Positions 51,675 to 62,009 of a stretch of 64,000 nucleotides of DNA are shown here, in pieces. A model generated the notes under the pieces. The model did no database searches. It worked only from the letters and a program-made list of their open reading frames with translations, and was not told the origin of the DNA. The stretch is taken from the NCBI GenBank assembly GCA_964567755.1, contig CAZMNW010000054.1:1-64000 (forward strand), given 5' to 3'. This DNA is from DASRJW01 sp964567755 (GTDB taxonomy: Bacteria > Krumholzibacteriota > Krumholzibacteriia > G020349025). The translations under genes and the position numbers were made by a program. Each line of letters starts with the position of its first letter. Positions within the stretch are counted from its first letter, which is position 1.

Positions 51675-52894
51675 GTCCCTTCCTCTCGTCCTTCGCGCAC
51701 GCGGACGCGCTGTCCATCCGTGAGCTTGTCGAGCCCGCTCGTCGCCACCGTTTCGCCGCCGCGCAGCCCCGATCGCACCACCCACGCCGCGTCGCGGGCG
51801 TCACCGAGGACGACCGCCGTCTTGCGCACCATTCCGGCCTGCAACACGAACACGTGCGTTGCATCGCCGTCGCGCACCACCGCGGCGTTCGGCACCAGCA
51901 CGGTGGGCGCGGCAGTGCCGGCGGCGGTCTCCGCTTCGACGAACGTGACCTTGCAGCCCATGTCCGGAACCAGACGCCAGTCGCGGTCGTCGATGCTGAC
52001 CTTGACCTCGACCACCGCTTTCTGGCGATCGCCGGTGGGGACGATCTGACGCAGCTTTCCCCGGTACGTGCGATCGGGCACCGCGTCCACCTGCACCTCC
52101 GCCGGCTGCCCGACACGCAGGCGCGCGATCGTGCTCTCGTTGATGTCCGCTTCGACCTCGAGCGAAGTGAGATCGGCGATGCGTACGAGAGCACCCGTGC
52201 TCTGCTGGGTGGTGAAGCCACCCGGCGCCACCATTTCGCCCAACTCGACGTTCTTCTCGATGATGACGCCATCGAGCGGCGCGCGGATCGTGGCGTGATC
52301 CAGCTGCGCCCACGCCGCTGCCAGCTCCGCTTCCGCCGTCAGCACTTGCGCTTCGGCCAACTCGAGCCGCGCGCTCGCCGCATCGTGAGCTTCTTCTGTC
52401 ACGACTTCCTTCTCGAACAGACGCTGCTGCCGATTCTTCTCCCGGCGTGCGTCCGCGAGGTTCGCCTTCTTTTCGCCGAGGCGGGCCTCCGCTTGCCGAG
52501 TCGACGCGTCGAGATCGCGACTGTCGAGACGGACGAGGATGTCGCCGGCACGCACCGTGTCGCCCTCGTCGACGCGCAACTCCACGATCCGGCCGACGAT
52601 CTTGGCGCCGACATTGGCCTTGCGCCGCGCGTAGGTATAGCCGGTCGCGGTGAGAATGGGGGTGGCCCGCGCCATCGTCACCGACTGTACGCGCGCCGTG
52701 CCGATGCGCGGCGCCCGCAGGCGCCGCCCCAAGATCCCCGCGCCGAGCGCCACGAGCACGACGATACCGAGTGTGACCCAGCGCCAACCGTGGCGCCGCG
52801 GCGGCGTCTGTGTCGCCGCATCCATTCGCAGCGAAGCCAGTCGGCGTTGCATGACGTCGTCCGGCCCGGCGGCGTTGCTCTCACTCGACGACAT
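51671..52894 (-). CDS. MacA/HlyD-type periplasmic adaptor protein
   Basis: 407 residues from ATG 52894 (GGAGG 11 bases upstream). Cytoplasmic N-terminus, anchor (about 38-56), half-lipoyl VGRIVELRVDEGDTV, a coiled-coil hairpin (about 110-175), second half-lipoyl IRAPLDGVIIEKNVELGE and beta-barrel plus membrane-proximal domains. First gene of the exporter/K+ operon; an extended -10 lies at 52951-52959. Confidence 0.91.
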   Translation of the reverse strand: MSSSESNAAGPDDVMQRRLASLRMDAATQTPPRRHGWRWVTLGIVVLVALGAGILGRRLRAPRIGTARVQSVTMARATPILTATGYTYARRKANVGAKIVGRIVELRVDEGDTVRAGDILVRLDSRDLDASTRQAEARLGEKKANLADARREKNRQQRLFEKEVVTEEAHDAASARLELAEAQVLTAEAELAAAWAQLDHATIRAPLDGVIIEKNVELGEMVAPGGFTTQQSTGALVRIADLTSLEVEADINESTIARLRVGQPAEVQVDAVPDRTYRGKLRQIVPTGDRQKAVVEVKVSIDDRDWRLVPDMGCKVTFVEAETAAGTAAPTVLVPNAAVVRDGDATHVFVLQAGMVRKTAVVLGDARDAAWVVRSGLRGGETVATSGLDKLTDGQRVRVREGREEGT

Positions 52895-52950
52895 GCGCCG
52901 CGAAACCTCCTGCGTGCAGGAATGCATCCGGCACGGTGCTCGCGGCGCGC

Positions 52951-52959
52951 AGGATACCA
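52951..52959 (-). promoter_or_regulatory. extended -10 promoter for the exporter/ktr operon
   Basis: Minus strand TGG-TATCCT. Predicted start near 52944, about 50 bases before the adaptor ATG. No good -35, as usual for extended -10 promoters. Confidence 0.45.
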
Positions 52960-52999
52960 AAACCGCGCCGTGGTCCGGCATGCCAGCCCGGTCGGCACG

Positions 53000-54268
53000 T
53001 CAAGGCGCCGCATCCCTTTCGACCTCGCCGCGCGCGACGACCACCGCGGCGGCCAGATCACCGGTGACATTGAGTGTCGTCCGACACATATCGAGAAACC
53101 GATCGACGCCGAGAATGAGGCCGATACCTTCGGCCGGCACATGCACCATGGCGAGAATCATGGCCACCACCGGGATCGACCCAGCAGGCACGCCCGCAGT
53201 GCCGATGCCACCGAGGATGCAGATGCACAGCACCAGCACCTGCTGGCCGAGATCGAGCGGCACGCCGTAGAACTGCGCCAGGAACAGCACGGTCACGCCC
53301 TCGAACAGAGCAGTGCCGTTCTGGTTGGCGGTGGCGCCCACGGTGAGAACAAAACGGCTCACGTGGCGCGGCAAGTGCAGCTTGTCGTCGGCCACCTGCA
53401 GCGCTGTCGGCAAGGTGGCGTTGCTCGAGGCCGTCGAGAACGCCGTGACCATCGCAGCCTGAATCCCGCGGAAGAACCGCAGCGGGCTCATCCCGCCGAG
53501 AAACCGCACCGCCAGCGAATAAAACACGAACTGATGCAGGAACAGCGCCAGCACGACGACGAACACATAGCGCGCCAGCTGCACCAGAAACTCGACGCCG
53601 AGCTGCGCGGTCACCGAAAACAACAGCGCCGCGACGCCGTAGGGCGCACACGCGATGACGATGCCGATGAGACGCATGGTCACGTCGTAGAGCCCCTCGA
53701 GCATCTCTTGCAAGCGCCGCGCGGCCGCGGTGCGCGTGAGCGCAAGCCCGATGCCGAACAGCAGCGAAAAGAACATCAGCCCCAACATGTCGCCGTTTGC
53801 GGCCGCGCGCACGGGATTGTCGGGAACGATCTGCACCAGGAGCTGCATGCCGGACTTGGGCGCCGGCGCCGCTTGCACACTGGCGGCGCGCTCGGCCGCA
53901 CCGGCGCCGAGACGCGCACGCATCTCCGGCGAAATCCCGTCGCCCGGGCGGAAGGTGTTGACGAGCGTGAGACCGAGCAACACGGCGACCGACGAGGCGA
54001 CCAGGGTATAGGCCAGGGTCTTGAGACCGATGCGCCCGAGGTTGCGCATCTCCCCCATCCCGACGATGCCGAGCGACAGCGCCGAGAAAATGAGCGGCAC
54101 CACGAGCATGAGGAGCGCGCGCATGAAGATCTGCCCGATGCTCTGGGTCACGTTGCGAATGAACCAGTCGAGCCCCGGCGAGCCATCGAGGAATCGATGC
54201 GCGAGCAATCCCGCAAGGATGCCGGTCCCGCCCCCGAGGAGCATGCGCGTGTGCAACGGCAGTCGCAT
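53000..54268 (-). CDS. dicarboxylate/amino acid:cation symporter (DAACS family)
   Basis: 422 residues from ATG 54268. GltP/DctA-type signature blocks are intact: TASSNATLPT (re-entrant loop 1), GATANQNGTALFEGV (the NMDGT-like motif, here NQNGT) and LGGIGTAGVPAGSI (re-entrant loop 2). About eight membrane helices. It takes up acidic amino acids or dicarboxylates with Na+ or H+. No ribosome-binding site precedes the ATG; a TTGTCT-N17-CATACT promoter puts the mRNA start on the ATG itself. Confidence 0.94.
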   Translation of the reverse strand: MRLPLHTRMLLGGGTGILAGLLAHRFLDGSPGLDWFIRNVTQSIGQIFMRALLMLVVPLIFSALSLGIVGMGEMRNLGRIGLKTLAYTLVASSVAVLLGLTLVNTFRPGDGISPEMRARLGAGAAERAASVQAAPAPKSGMQLLVQIVPDNPVRAAANGDMLGLMFFSLLFGIGLALTRTAAARRLQEMLEGLYDVTMRLIGIVIACAPYGVAALLFSVTAQLGVEFLVQLARYVFVVVLALFLHQFVFYSLAVRFLGGMSPLRFFRGIQAAMVTAFSTASSNATLPTALQVADDKLHLPRHVSRFVLTVGATANQNGTALFEGVTVLFLAQFYGVPLDLGQQVLVLCICILGGIGTAGVPAGSIPVVAMILAMVHVPAEGIGLILGVDRFLDMCRTTLNVTGDLAAAVVVARGEVERDAAP

Positions 54269-54274
54269 CGGGGC

Positions 54275-54303
54275 AGTATGCCTGCATGCTTCGGCGGAGA
54301 CAA
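54275..54303 (-). promoter_or_regulatory. promoter giving leaderless DAACS symporter mRNA
   Basis: Minus strand TTGTCT (54303-54298), 17-base spacer, CATACT (54280-54275). The predicted start, 7 bases on, is the A of the ATG at 54268. Confidence 0.4.
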
Positions 54304-54420
54304 CATGGAGACAATCTCGCCCGAGCCCCCGTGCTTGACGACACGCGGGGCTGCGTGGTTCAGTGGTTCGCGCTCTGTCGCGCTCGCAGCCTCCGCATCG
54401 ACCCGTCGAAAGCAACGAAG

Positions 54421-56082
54421 ATGCCGCGCTCGTCACAGCCGAGGTGCCCGCGACACGTCGCCCGCCGCAAGCCGGCGCCTGCGGCTCGCCGGCAGCCGTG
54501 GCGTGCCGCCATTCTCGTCGCCCTGGGTCTCTGCGGCTGTGGTCGCCCGGTGGATGCGCCGATGTACGAGGCGGTTCCCGTGAGCCGGCGCGATCTGGTC
54601 GTGTCGGCGATCGCCACCGGGCAACTCGAACCGGTGCTCACGGTCGAAGTGAAATCGAAGGCCTCGGGCGAGATCATCGACATGCGCGTGCAAACAGGCG
54701 CCCAAGTGCATCCGGGACAGCTTCTGGCCAGCATCGATCCGCGCCAGCCACGCAACCAGCTGGCACAAGCACAGGCCAACCTCGAGGTGGCGCACGCGCA
54801 GCTCGAGAACGCACGCGCGCAGCTGCGGCGTGCGCAACGGCTGTTCGAGCTCCAAGGCATCCCCGAAACCGAGTTCGAAACCGCGAAACTCGCCGAGGCC
54901 AATGCCAAGGCCGCGGTCGTGCGCGCCGGAATCGACATCGAAACGGCGACCGACCAAGTCGACGACACGCAGGTGCGCGCGCCGCTGCAAGGCACGGTGC
55001 TGCGGAAGAACGTCGAGCTCGGCACCGTGATCTCGAGCCCGACGCGCGATGTCGGCGGCGGCACCGTCCTCTTTTCCATGGCGAATCTCGACACCATGCA
55101 GGTGCGTTCGCTAGTCGACGAGACCGACATTGGCAAGGTGCGCGCCGGGCTGGACGCGACCATCACGGTCGATGCCTTTCCCAATCGTCCGTTCAAGGGA
55201 CAAGTTCTCAAGATCGAACCGCTGGCGACCGTGCAGCAGAACGTCACCATGTTTCCCGTCCTCATCGGCATCTTGAATCCCCAGCATGTGCTCATGCCCG
55301 GGATGAACTGCGAGGTCGAGATCCACGTCGGCGACCGCCAAGGGGTGCTCGCCATCCCGAATGCAGCGCTGCGCACACCGCGTGATGTGACCTCGGCGGC
55401 CCAGGTCCTCGGTCTCGATCCCGAATGGGTGCAACAAACGCTCGCCGCGGCAGCGAATGCAGCCAGCGGGAACGCCAGCACGACCGATCGCGAAACCGGC
55501 GCCGAGCCTGCCGCCAACACCGACGGCAGCACGTCACGCGCAGCACCCGCGACAGCGGAGCGCGCCAGTCCCTCCGTGCCCGCAAGCACCGCGGGATCGA
55601 GCCGCAACGACCTCAAGCCAGAGACATTTCGTCTGCCGGACGGACGCGAGGTGCCATTGCCTGCCGGAACGAGCGCCGAGATGGTCCGCGCCGCCATGCA
55701 AAAGCGCATGTCCGGTCAGGAGCTCTCGTCCGCCGAACGCGCCATGCTCGGGAAAGTATTCGGCGGGATGCGCCGCGGGGGTGGCGGCGGCCGCAGCGAA
55801 CGCAATGACGCGGGCGGCAGCTACATCGTCTTCGCCTTGCAGGGCGGCAAGCCGACGCCGCTCAGCATCACCACCGGCCTCACCAACCTCGACTACATCG
55901 AGGTCACCGCGGGGCTTGCCGAGCAGGACACGGTCCTGGTTCTGCCGAGCGCGTCCCTCGTGCAATCACAGCGCGAGTTCCGCGAACGCTTCCAGCGCAT
56001 GACGGGTGGTGGCTTGCCCGGAGTGCAACAACAGACACCGGCCCAGCGGGGCGGCGGCGGGTCCGGTCGAGGAGCGCCCTAG
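54421..56082 (+). CDS. MacA-like periplasmic adaptor lipoprotein with long low-complexity insert
   Basis: 553 residues. An Arg-rich n-region and hydrophobic stretch lead to lipobox-like LGLCGC (about 38-43). Half-lipoyl GEIIDMRVQTGAQV, coiled coil (about 110-165), second half-lipoyl VRAPLQGTVLRKNVELGTVI and barrel domain follow. Between the barrel and the last strands an insert of ~170 residues (about 320-490) is rich in Ala, Ser, Thr and Gly and includes a Gly-rich GGMRRGGGGGRSE stretch. Ribosome-binding site is weak. The permease starts 2 bases after its stop. Confidence 0.87.
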   Translation: MPRSSQPRCPRHVARRKPAPAARRQPWRAAILVALGLCGCGRPVDAPMYEAVPVSRRDLVVSAIATGQLEPVLTVEVKSKASGEIIDMRVQTGAQVHPGQLLASIDPRQPRNQLAQAQANLEVAHAQLENARAQLRRAQRLFELQGIPETEFETAKLAEANAKAAVVRAGIDIETATDQVDDTQVRAPLQGTVLRKNVELGTVISSPTRDVGGGTVLFSMANLDTMQVRSLVDETDIGKVRAGLDATITVDAFPNRPFKGQVLKIEPLATVQQNVTMFPVLIGILNPQHVLMPGMNCEVEIHVGDRQGVLAIPNAALRTPRDVTSAAQVLGLDPEWVQQTLAAAANAASGNASTTDRETGAEPAANTDGSTSRAAPATAERASPSVPASTAGSSRNDLKPETFRLPDGREVPLPAGTSAEMVRAAMQKRMSGQELSSAERAMLGKVFGGMRRGGGGGRSERNDAGGSYIVFALQGGKPTPLSITTGLTNLDYIEVTAGLAEQDTVLVLPSASLVQSQREFRERFQRMTGGGLPGVQQQTPAQRGGGGSGRGAP

Positions 56083-56084
56083 AC

Positions 56085-57299
56085 ATGTTGCTGCTCGAGA
56101 TCTTGGGCGTCGCTCTCGAAGCCGTGCGCGCCAACAAGCTGCGATCCTTGCTCACCATGCTCGGCATCATCATTGGCGTCGGCGCTGTGATCACCATGCT
56201 GGCGCTTGGCACCGGCGCGCGGCGAGCGGTGGAAGCCCGCATCCAGGCGCTCGGCGCCAATCTCCTCACCATCTATCCCGGGCAATCGATGATGCGCGGC
56301 GTGGCGCAGGACGCACGCATCAGCCTGACCTTGGACGATGCGATGGCGTTGGCGCGCGACGCGCGTCACCTCGTCGACGTCGTGCCCGAGCTGGCGCGCA
56401 ACCTGCAAGTCGAGCGCGGCAACCAGAACCTCAACGTCAATGTGGTCGGCACGACACCCAACTACACCCAGGTGCGCAACTACACGCTGCCGGCCGGTCG
56501 CATGTTCACCGCCGGCGACGACGAAACGCAACGGCGCTACGCCGTGCTGGGGCATGGCATCCCCGACATGTTGAACGCCAATCGCCTGGGCTTGATCGGC
56601 CAGTCCATCCAGATCGGCGGCGCACCGTTCGAGATCATCGGCGTGCTGTCGGAGAAGGGCGGCGGCCAGAGCTGGCAGAATCCCGACGAACAAATCCTGA
56701 TCCCGTTGCAAACGGCGCGTTATCGCGTCATGGGCACCGATCGCCTGCGTTCGGTCACGGTCGAGGTTTTAGGCCCCGAGCGCATGAATCTGGCGATGCT
56801 CGAGATCGAGCGCGTCCTGCGACGGCAGCATCACATTCGCCCGGGCGAAGCCAACGACTTCATGATCCGCAATCAAGCCGATGTCATGGCGACGTTCCAA
56901 GAGACGACGCAGACCTTCTCCTTCTTGCTCGCCGGCATCGCCACCGTCAGCCTCCTGGTCGGCGGCATCGGCATCATGAACATCATGTTGGTCTCGGTGA
57001 CCGAGCGTACGCGCGAGATCGGCATCCGCAAGGCGCTCGGGGCCACCCGCTTCCACATCCTCTACCAGTTCCTGGTCGAAGCGCTCGTGCTGTGCCTGGT
57101 CGGTGGCGTCCTCGGCATCCTGTTCGGCTCGCTCGGCGCCTACGCCCTGTCGCGCCTGGCGCACTGGAACACGGCGATCCAGCCCGCCGCCATTCTGCTC
57201 GCCTTCGCCTTCAGCTTCGTCGTCGGCCTCTTCTTCGGCATCTGGCCCGCTCGCCGCGCCGCCTCCCTCGACCCCATCGTCGCTTTGCGCTACGAATGA
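56085..57299 (+). CDS. MacB-like ABC permease without its own ATPase
   Basis: 404 residues. Helix 1 (LLTMLGIIIGVGAVITMLA), MacB periplasmic core (about 45-270) and three helices with GGIGIMNIMLVSVTERTREIGI, the MacB/FtsX signature. Full-length MacB carries an N-terminal ATPase that is absent here, and no ATPase gene lies beside it; the one at 58836-59537 could serve both units. It ends DPIVALRYE, the usual MacB C-terminus. Confidence 0.92.
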   Translation: MLLLEILGVALEAVRANKLRSLLTMLGIIIGVGAVITMLALGTGARRAVEARIQALGANLLTIYPGQSMMRGVAQDARISLTLDDAMALARDARHLVDVVPELARNLQVERGNQNLNVNVVGTTPNYTQVRNYTLPAGRMFTAGDDETQRRYAVLGHGIPDMLNANRLGLIGQSIQIGGAPFEIIGVLSEKGGGQSWQNPDEQILIPLQTARYRVMGTDRLRSVTVEVLGPERMNLAMLEIERVLRRQHHIRPGEANDFMIRNQADVMATFQETTQTFSFLLAGIATVSLLVGGIGIMNIMLVSVTERTREIGIRKALGATRFHILYQFLVEALVLCLVGGVLGILFGSLGAYALSRLAHWNTAIQPAAILLAFAFSFVVGLFFGIWPARRAASLDPIVALRYE

Positions 57300-57423
57300 G
57301 GCGGCGGACATGGCCCGGTCGACCGCGCGGGCGACTCCGACCGTGAGGCGTGGAAATCCGTGTAACCTTGCGTCGTTTGGAGACGTACGGGCAGATGCAG
57401 CCGTACCGGCCCCGGCGCGCGCC

Positions 57424-57444
57424 GCGTGGCCGCCGGCGCCACGC
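57424..57444 (+). repeat. 7-bp stem hairpin between the two MacAB units
   Basis: GCGTGGC and GCCACGC flank a 7-base loop. There is no T-run after it. It may weaken read-through from the first unit. Confidence 0.3.
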
Positions 57445-57473
57445 CGGGGGATGCGGGACCGCCGCGGCCGTGA

Positions 57474-57482
57474 TGGTATGCT
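57474..57482 (+). promoter_or_regulatory. extended -10 promoter for the second MacAB unit
   Basis: TGG-TATGCT. Predicted start near 57489, about 40 bases before ATG 57529. No convincing -35. Confidence 0.45.
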
Positions 57483-57528
57483 GAGGTCCATGCGTGGAAC
57501 CCCTGTCTAGGAAGCGTGGAAGGAATCC

Positions 57529-58835
57529 ATGAGGAAGCGGAAAAAACTCGTCATCGGCGGCATCGTCGTTCTCGCCCTCGGCGCGGTGGTGGCTGGCAGC
57601 GTCGTGCGCGGCCGCGGCGACAAGGGCACACCGGTGACGTTCGCCCACGTCAAAGTCGGAACCGTGGTCGGCAAGGTCAGCGGTCCCGGCGTCGTCAACC
57701 CCGAGGCGATCGTCGACATCAGCGCACATTTGCCCGGCGAGATCACGCGACTCGCGGTCAAAGAGGGCGATGCGGTGGTCAAAGGCCAGTTGCTGCTCGA
57801 GATCGACCCCACCAAGTTCCAGGCCAGCGTCGATGAAGCGCATGCCGCGGCCGAAGCGCAGAAATCTCAAGTCCAGCTCGCCCAGGCCCAGGACGAAAAA
57901 GCTCGCGCCGACTTGAAGCGCAGTGAAGACCTGCACGCTCGCAACCTAGTCTCGGACCAAGAGCTGCATCTCTTGCGCACCACCGCACGAGTCGAGGAAT
58001 CGCGCTTGCGTGCGTCCGAGCAGGCCTACCAGCAAGTCGTCGCGGCAATGCAACGCGCGCAAGACGATCTGAACAAATGCCGCTACATGGCGCCGATGGA
58101 CGGCGTGGTGTCGCGGCTCAATGTCGAAGAAGGCGAAATGGCCGTCTTCGGCACCATGAACAACCCGGGAACGGTGTTGATCTCGATCGCCGATCTCGCG
58201 CGCATGGAGGTCGAGGCCGAGATCGACGAGACCGACATCGTCGATGTCCATCTCGGCCAGAAAGCACGCGTCAAGGTCGACGCCTTCCCCGACACCACCT
58301 ACGCCGGCACCGTGACCGAAATCGCCAACACCGCCGTCACCCGCAATCGCGGCACCCAGGAGGAGGTCACCAACTTCACCGTCAAGGTGGTCATGCAGGA
58401 TCGCGACCCACTGCTGCGCCCCGGCATGACGGCGACCTTGGAGATCGAAACCGCGGTGCGCGACAGCGTGCTGCGCATTCCCATCCAAGCCGTGGTATCC
58501 CGCAACGCCGAGAAGGAACGCCAAGCGCTCGAACGGGCGCATAAGTCCGGCAAGGGCGGCGGCGATGCGGCACAGGCCGCGGAAGGCGAAGACGAAGAGA
58601 GCGAAGAGGATCGCAAGCGCCAAGAAGGAGTCTACGTGTTGCGCGACGGTCATGCCGCCTTCATGCCGGTTCAAACCGGCATCAGCGACGATCGCTTCAT
58701 CGAGGTTCAGACCGGCATCACGAGCGACGACCGCGTGATCACGGGTCCGTACCAAACCCTGCGCTCGCTCACTAGCGGCAAGCCGATCCGCGAGAAGAAG
58801 CCCGACGAGAAGCTGCGGGAGGGCAGCCCGAGGTC

Positions 58836-58839
<4 letters not shown>
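57529..58839 (+). CDS. MacA/HlyD-type periplasmic adaptor protein
   Basis: 436 residues. Membrane anchor (7-25), half-lipoyl LPGEITRLAVKEGDAV, coiled coil (about 95-165), second half-lipoyl YMAPMDGVVSRLNVEEGE, barrel domain and a membrane-proximal domain interrupted by an acidic/basic insert (EGEDEESEEDRKRQ, about 350-365). AAGGA precedes the ATG by 4 bases. Its stop overlaps the ATPase start (ATGA). Confidence 0.92.
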
Positions 58840-59537
<698 letters not shown>

Positions 59538-59562
59538 GTCCTTGGGCCGGGGCGAGGAATTC

Positions 59563-60780
59563 ATGCAGTTCGACGAATGCTTGAAGGTCGCCATCGCGAC
59601 GCTGCGCGCGCACAAGATGCGGGCGGTGCTCACCTGTCTCGGCGTCATCATCGGGGTCACGGCGGTCATCGGTCTCCTCGCCATCGTGTCCGGCATCCGC
59701 GACAGCGTCGAGCGCCAATTCAGCTCCATCGGCGCCGAGATGATTTCCATCAACCGCTGGGACTGGGCGTCGTCCGGCGACGACGAGGACTACGAGAAGC
59801 GCAAACCGCTGACGATGCGCGAGTTCGAAGCGGTGCGTGGCTTGCCGTCGGTGTCGGCAACCGCGCCCACGGTCTACACCAGCCGTGACATCGTCTTTCG
59901 CAACGTCCGCGTCGGCGGAGTCACCATTTGCGGCACCAACGACGTCTACCCGGCCATCGAGAACTGGACGGTGCAAGATGGTCGCTTCCTCGCCGAAGAC
60001 GACGTGCACGCCACACGCCCTGTCGTCGTGCTCGGCGCCGACGTGGCACAAAACATCTTCCCCGACGGTGGCGCCGTCGACCAGGACATCCGCATCGGTG
60101 GACAATCCTACCGTGTCATCGGCACGTTGGAGAAGAAAGGCAGCATCTTCGGCCAATCGCAGGACAACATCGTCAACGTCCCCTATACCAGCTTCGCCAA
60201 ACACTGGGGCATGAGCACGCGGCGAGACGTCAATATCTCGGCGCTCGCAGGCGCCGGCTACAGCATGCAGGAAACCATCGACGAGATCCGCGGCGCGCTC
60301 CGGCGAGTACGCCGGGTGCCGCTCGACGCCAACGACGACTTCGCTATCAACACCTCGGATCGCTTGATTCAAACCTTCAATCGCATCAGCGCCGGCTTCT
60401 TCGCGGTCATGATCATGATCGGCGGTATGGCGCTGCTCGTCGGCGGCATTGGTATCATGAACATCATGTTGGTGTCGGTCACCGAGCGCACGCGCGAGAT
60501 CGGCATCCGCAAGGCCATCGGCGCCCGGCGGAGCGACATCGTGGTGCAGTTCCTGATCGAAGCCGTGATCCTGTGTCTGCTGGGCGGATTGATCGGCATC
60601 CTGCTCGGTTGCGGCATCGCACTCGCAGTGGCGCATGCCTCGCCGGTGCCGGCGCGCGTCACCACCACCAGCATCGTGCTCGGCTTCGGAGTGTCGACGG
60701 TCGTGGGACTCGTCTTCGGGCTGTGGCCCGCCATCCGCGCCTCGCGCCTCGACCCAGTCGAGGCCTTGCGCTACGAGTGA
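59563..60780 (+). CDS. MacB-like ABC permease
   Basis: 405 residues from ATG 59563 (GAGGA 4 bases upstream). Helix 1 (LGVIIGVTAVIGLLAIV), MacB periplasmic domain, three C-terminal helices with GGIGIMNIMLVSVTERTREI and end DPVEALRYE. The FtsX-core DNA is close to identical to that of the other two permeases of this region, showing recent paralogy or strong constraint. Confidence 0.93.
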   Translation: MQFDECLKVAIATLRAHKMRAVLTCLGVIIGVTAVIGLLAIVSGIRDSVERQFSSIGAEMISINRWDWASSGDDEDYEKRKPLTMREFEAVRGLPSVSATAPTVYTSRDIVFRNVRVGGVTICGTNDVYPAIENWTVQDGRFLAEDDVHATRPVVVLGADVAQNIFPDGGAVDQDIRIGGQSYRVIGTLEKKGSIFGQSQDNIVNVPYTSFAKHWGMSTRRDVNISALAGAGYSMQETIDEIRGALRRVRRVPLDANDDFAINTSDRLIQTFNRISAGFFAVMIMIGGMALLVGGIGIMNIMLVSVTERTREIGIRKAIGARRSDIVVQFLIEAVILCLLGGLIGILLGCGIALAVAHASPVPARVTTTSIVLGFGVSTVVGLVFGLWPAIRASRLDPVEALRYE

Positions 60781-60785
60781 GAGTC

Positions 60786-62003
60786 ATGCTGCGTCACGCC
60801 ACCCTTGCATTCGATGCCGTGCGCTCGCACAAGCTGCGCTCGACGCTGACCGCGCTCGGCATCTTCATCGGCGTGTTCACGGTGATCGTCATGATCGGTC
60901 TCATCGAGGGCGTGAACCGCACCGTCGAAGGCGTCGTCAACGAGGAGCTCGGCACCGATACGTTCTGGGTCGGCAAGCTCTTCGAACCCAACCACAGCGA
61001 CGAAGAGCGCCGGCGGCTGGGGCGCGAGCGGCGCGACCTCACCTACGACGACGTCGACGCCGTGCGCCAATGCGACATGGTGCGCGAGGCGGCGCCGTAC
61101 CTCGGCGTCTACAAACCCATCTACCACGGCAGCGAGAGGAGCCGGCAGGTCGAAATCGTCGGCACCACCCATGCCTACATGCAAGTGATCAACCTGGACG
61201 TCTCCGAGGGCCGGCTGTGGACCGAGTTCGAGGCCGAGCGCGGCCGGCCGGTCGTGATCCTGGGACGAACGGTCGTCGACAAGTTGTTCCCCGACGGCGA
61301 TTACCTCGGGCGCGAGGTGCGCATCGAGCAGCACCGCTTCCAAGTGATCGGCGTGTTGCGCGAGCGCGGCAAGAAGCTTGGCAACGATTTGGACGCCAAG
61401 GCGCTGATTCCGGCGCAGTCGCTGCTCAAGCATTACGGCCGCGGCCAGGAGCACTGGATCGTGGTCAAGGCGATGTCGCCGCTCACGCTCGGCGAGAGCA
61501 TGGATCAGGTGATCCAAGTGATGCGCGCCCGGCGCGGCGTGCGCGCCGATCAGGACAACGACTTCGACGTCGTGACCTCCGACCGCTTCACCCAGATGTT
61601 CCGCAATGCCACCGGCGCCATCGCTGCCGGGTTGACCGGCGTCGCCTCGATCGCACTGCTCGTCGGCGGCATCGGCATCATGAACATCATGATGGTGTCG
61701 GTGACGGAGCGCACGCGCGAGATCGGCATCCGCAAGGCCGTCGGCGCCAAGCGCTCCGAGATCCTGCGGCAGTTCCTGGTCGAAGCCATCGTCCTCACCA
61801 GCCTCGGCGGCCTGGTGGCACTCGCGGTTTCGAGCGGCGTCGTCTGGCTCATCGGCAGGTTGAGCCCGGTGCCGGCCACTGTCCCTACCTACGCCCCTGT
61901 TCTCGGGCTCGGCATCTGCTCCTTCATCGGGCTCGTCTTCGGCATCTTCCCGGCGCTCAAGGCAGCGCGACTCGATCCGGTCGAGTGCTTGCGCTACGAA
62001 TAG
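60786..62003 (+). CDS. MacB-like ABC permease
   Basis: 405 residues from ATG 60786, 5 bases after the previous stop. Helix 1 (LGIFIGVFTVIVMIGLI), periplasmic MacB core with FPDGDYLGREVRI, then GGIGIMNIMMVSVTERTREI and end DPVECLRYE. It probably pairs with the preceding permease as a heterodimer. It is the last gene of the unit and is followed by a large inverted repeat. Confidence 0.93.
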   Translation: MLRHATLAFDAVRSHKLRSTLTALGIFIGVFTVIVMIGLIEGVNRTVEGVVNEELGTDTFWVGKLFEPNHSDEERRRLGRERRDLTYDDVDAVRQCDMVREAAPYLGVYKPIYHGSERSRQVEIVGTTHAYMQVINLDVSEGRLWTEFEAERGRPVVILGRTVVDKLFPDGDYLGREVRIEQHRFQVIGVLRERGKKLGNDLDAKALIPAQSLLKHYGRGQEHWIVVKAMSPLTLGESMDQVIQVMRARRGVRADQDNDFDVVTSDRFTQMFRNATGAIAAGLTGVASIALLVGGIGIMNIMMVSVTERTREIGIRKAVGAKRSEILRQFLVEAIVLTSLGGLVALAVSSGVVWLIGRLSPVPATVPTYAPVLGLGICSFIGLVFGIFPALKAARLDPVECLRYE

Positions 62004-62009
62004 CGCGGG

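Noticed and set aside
51614..54583. Plus-strand open frame antisense to the adaptor and symporter genes
   Set aside because: Shadow of GC-rich codons; His/Arg/Gln-rich with no recognisable fold.
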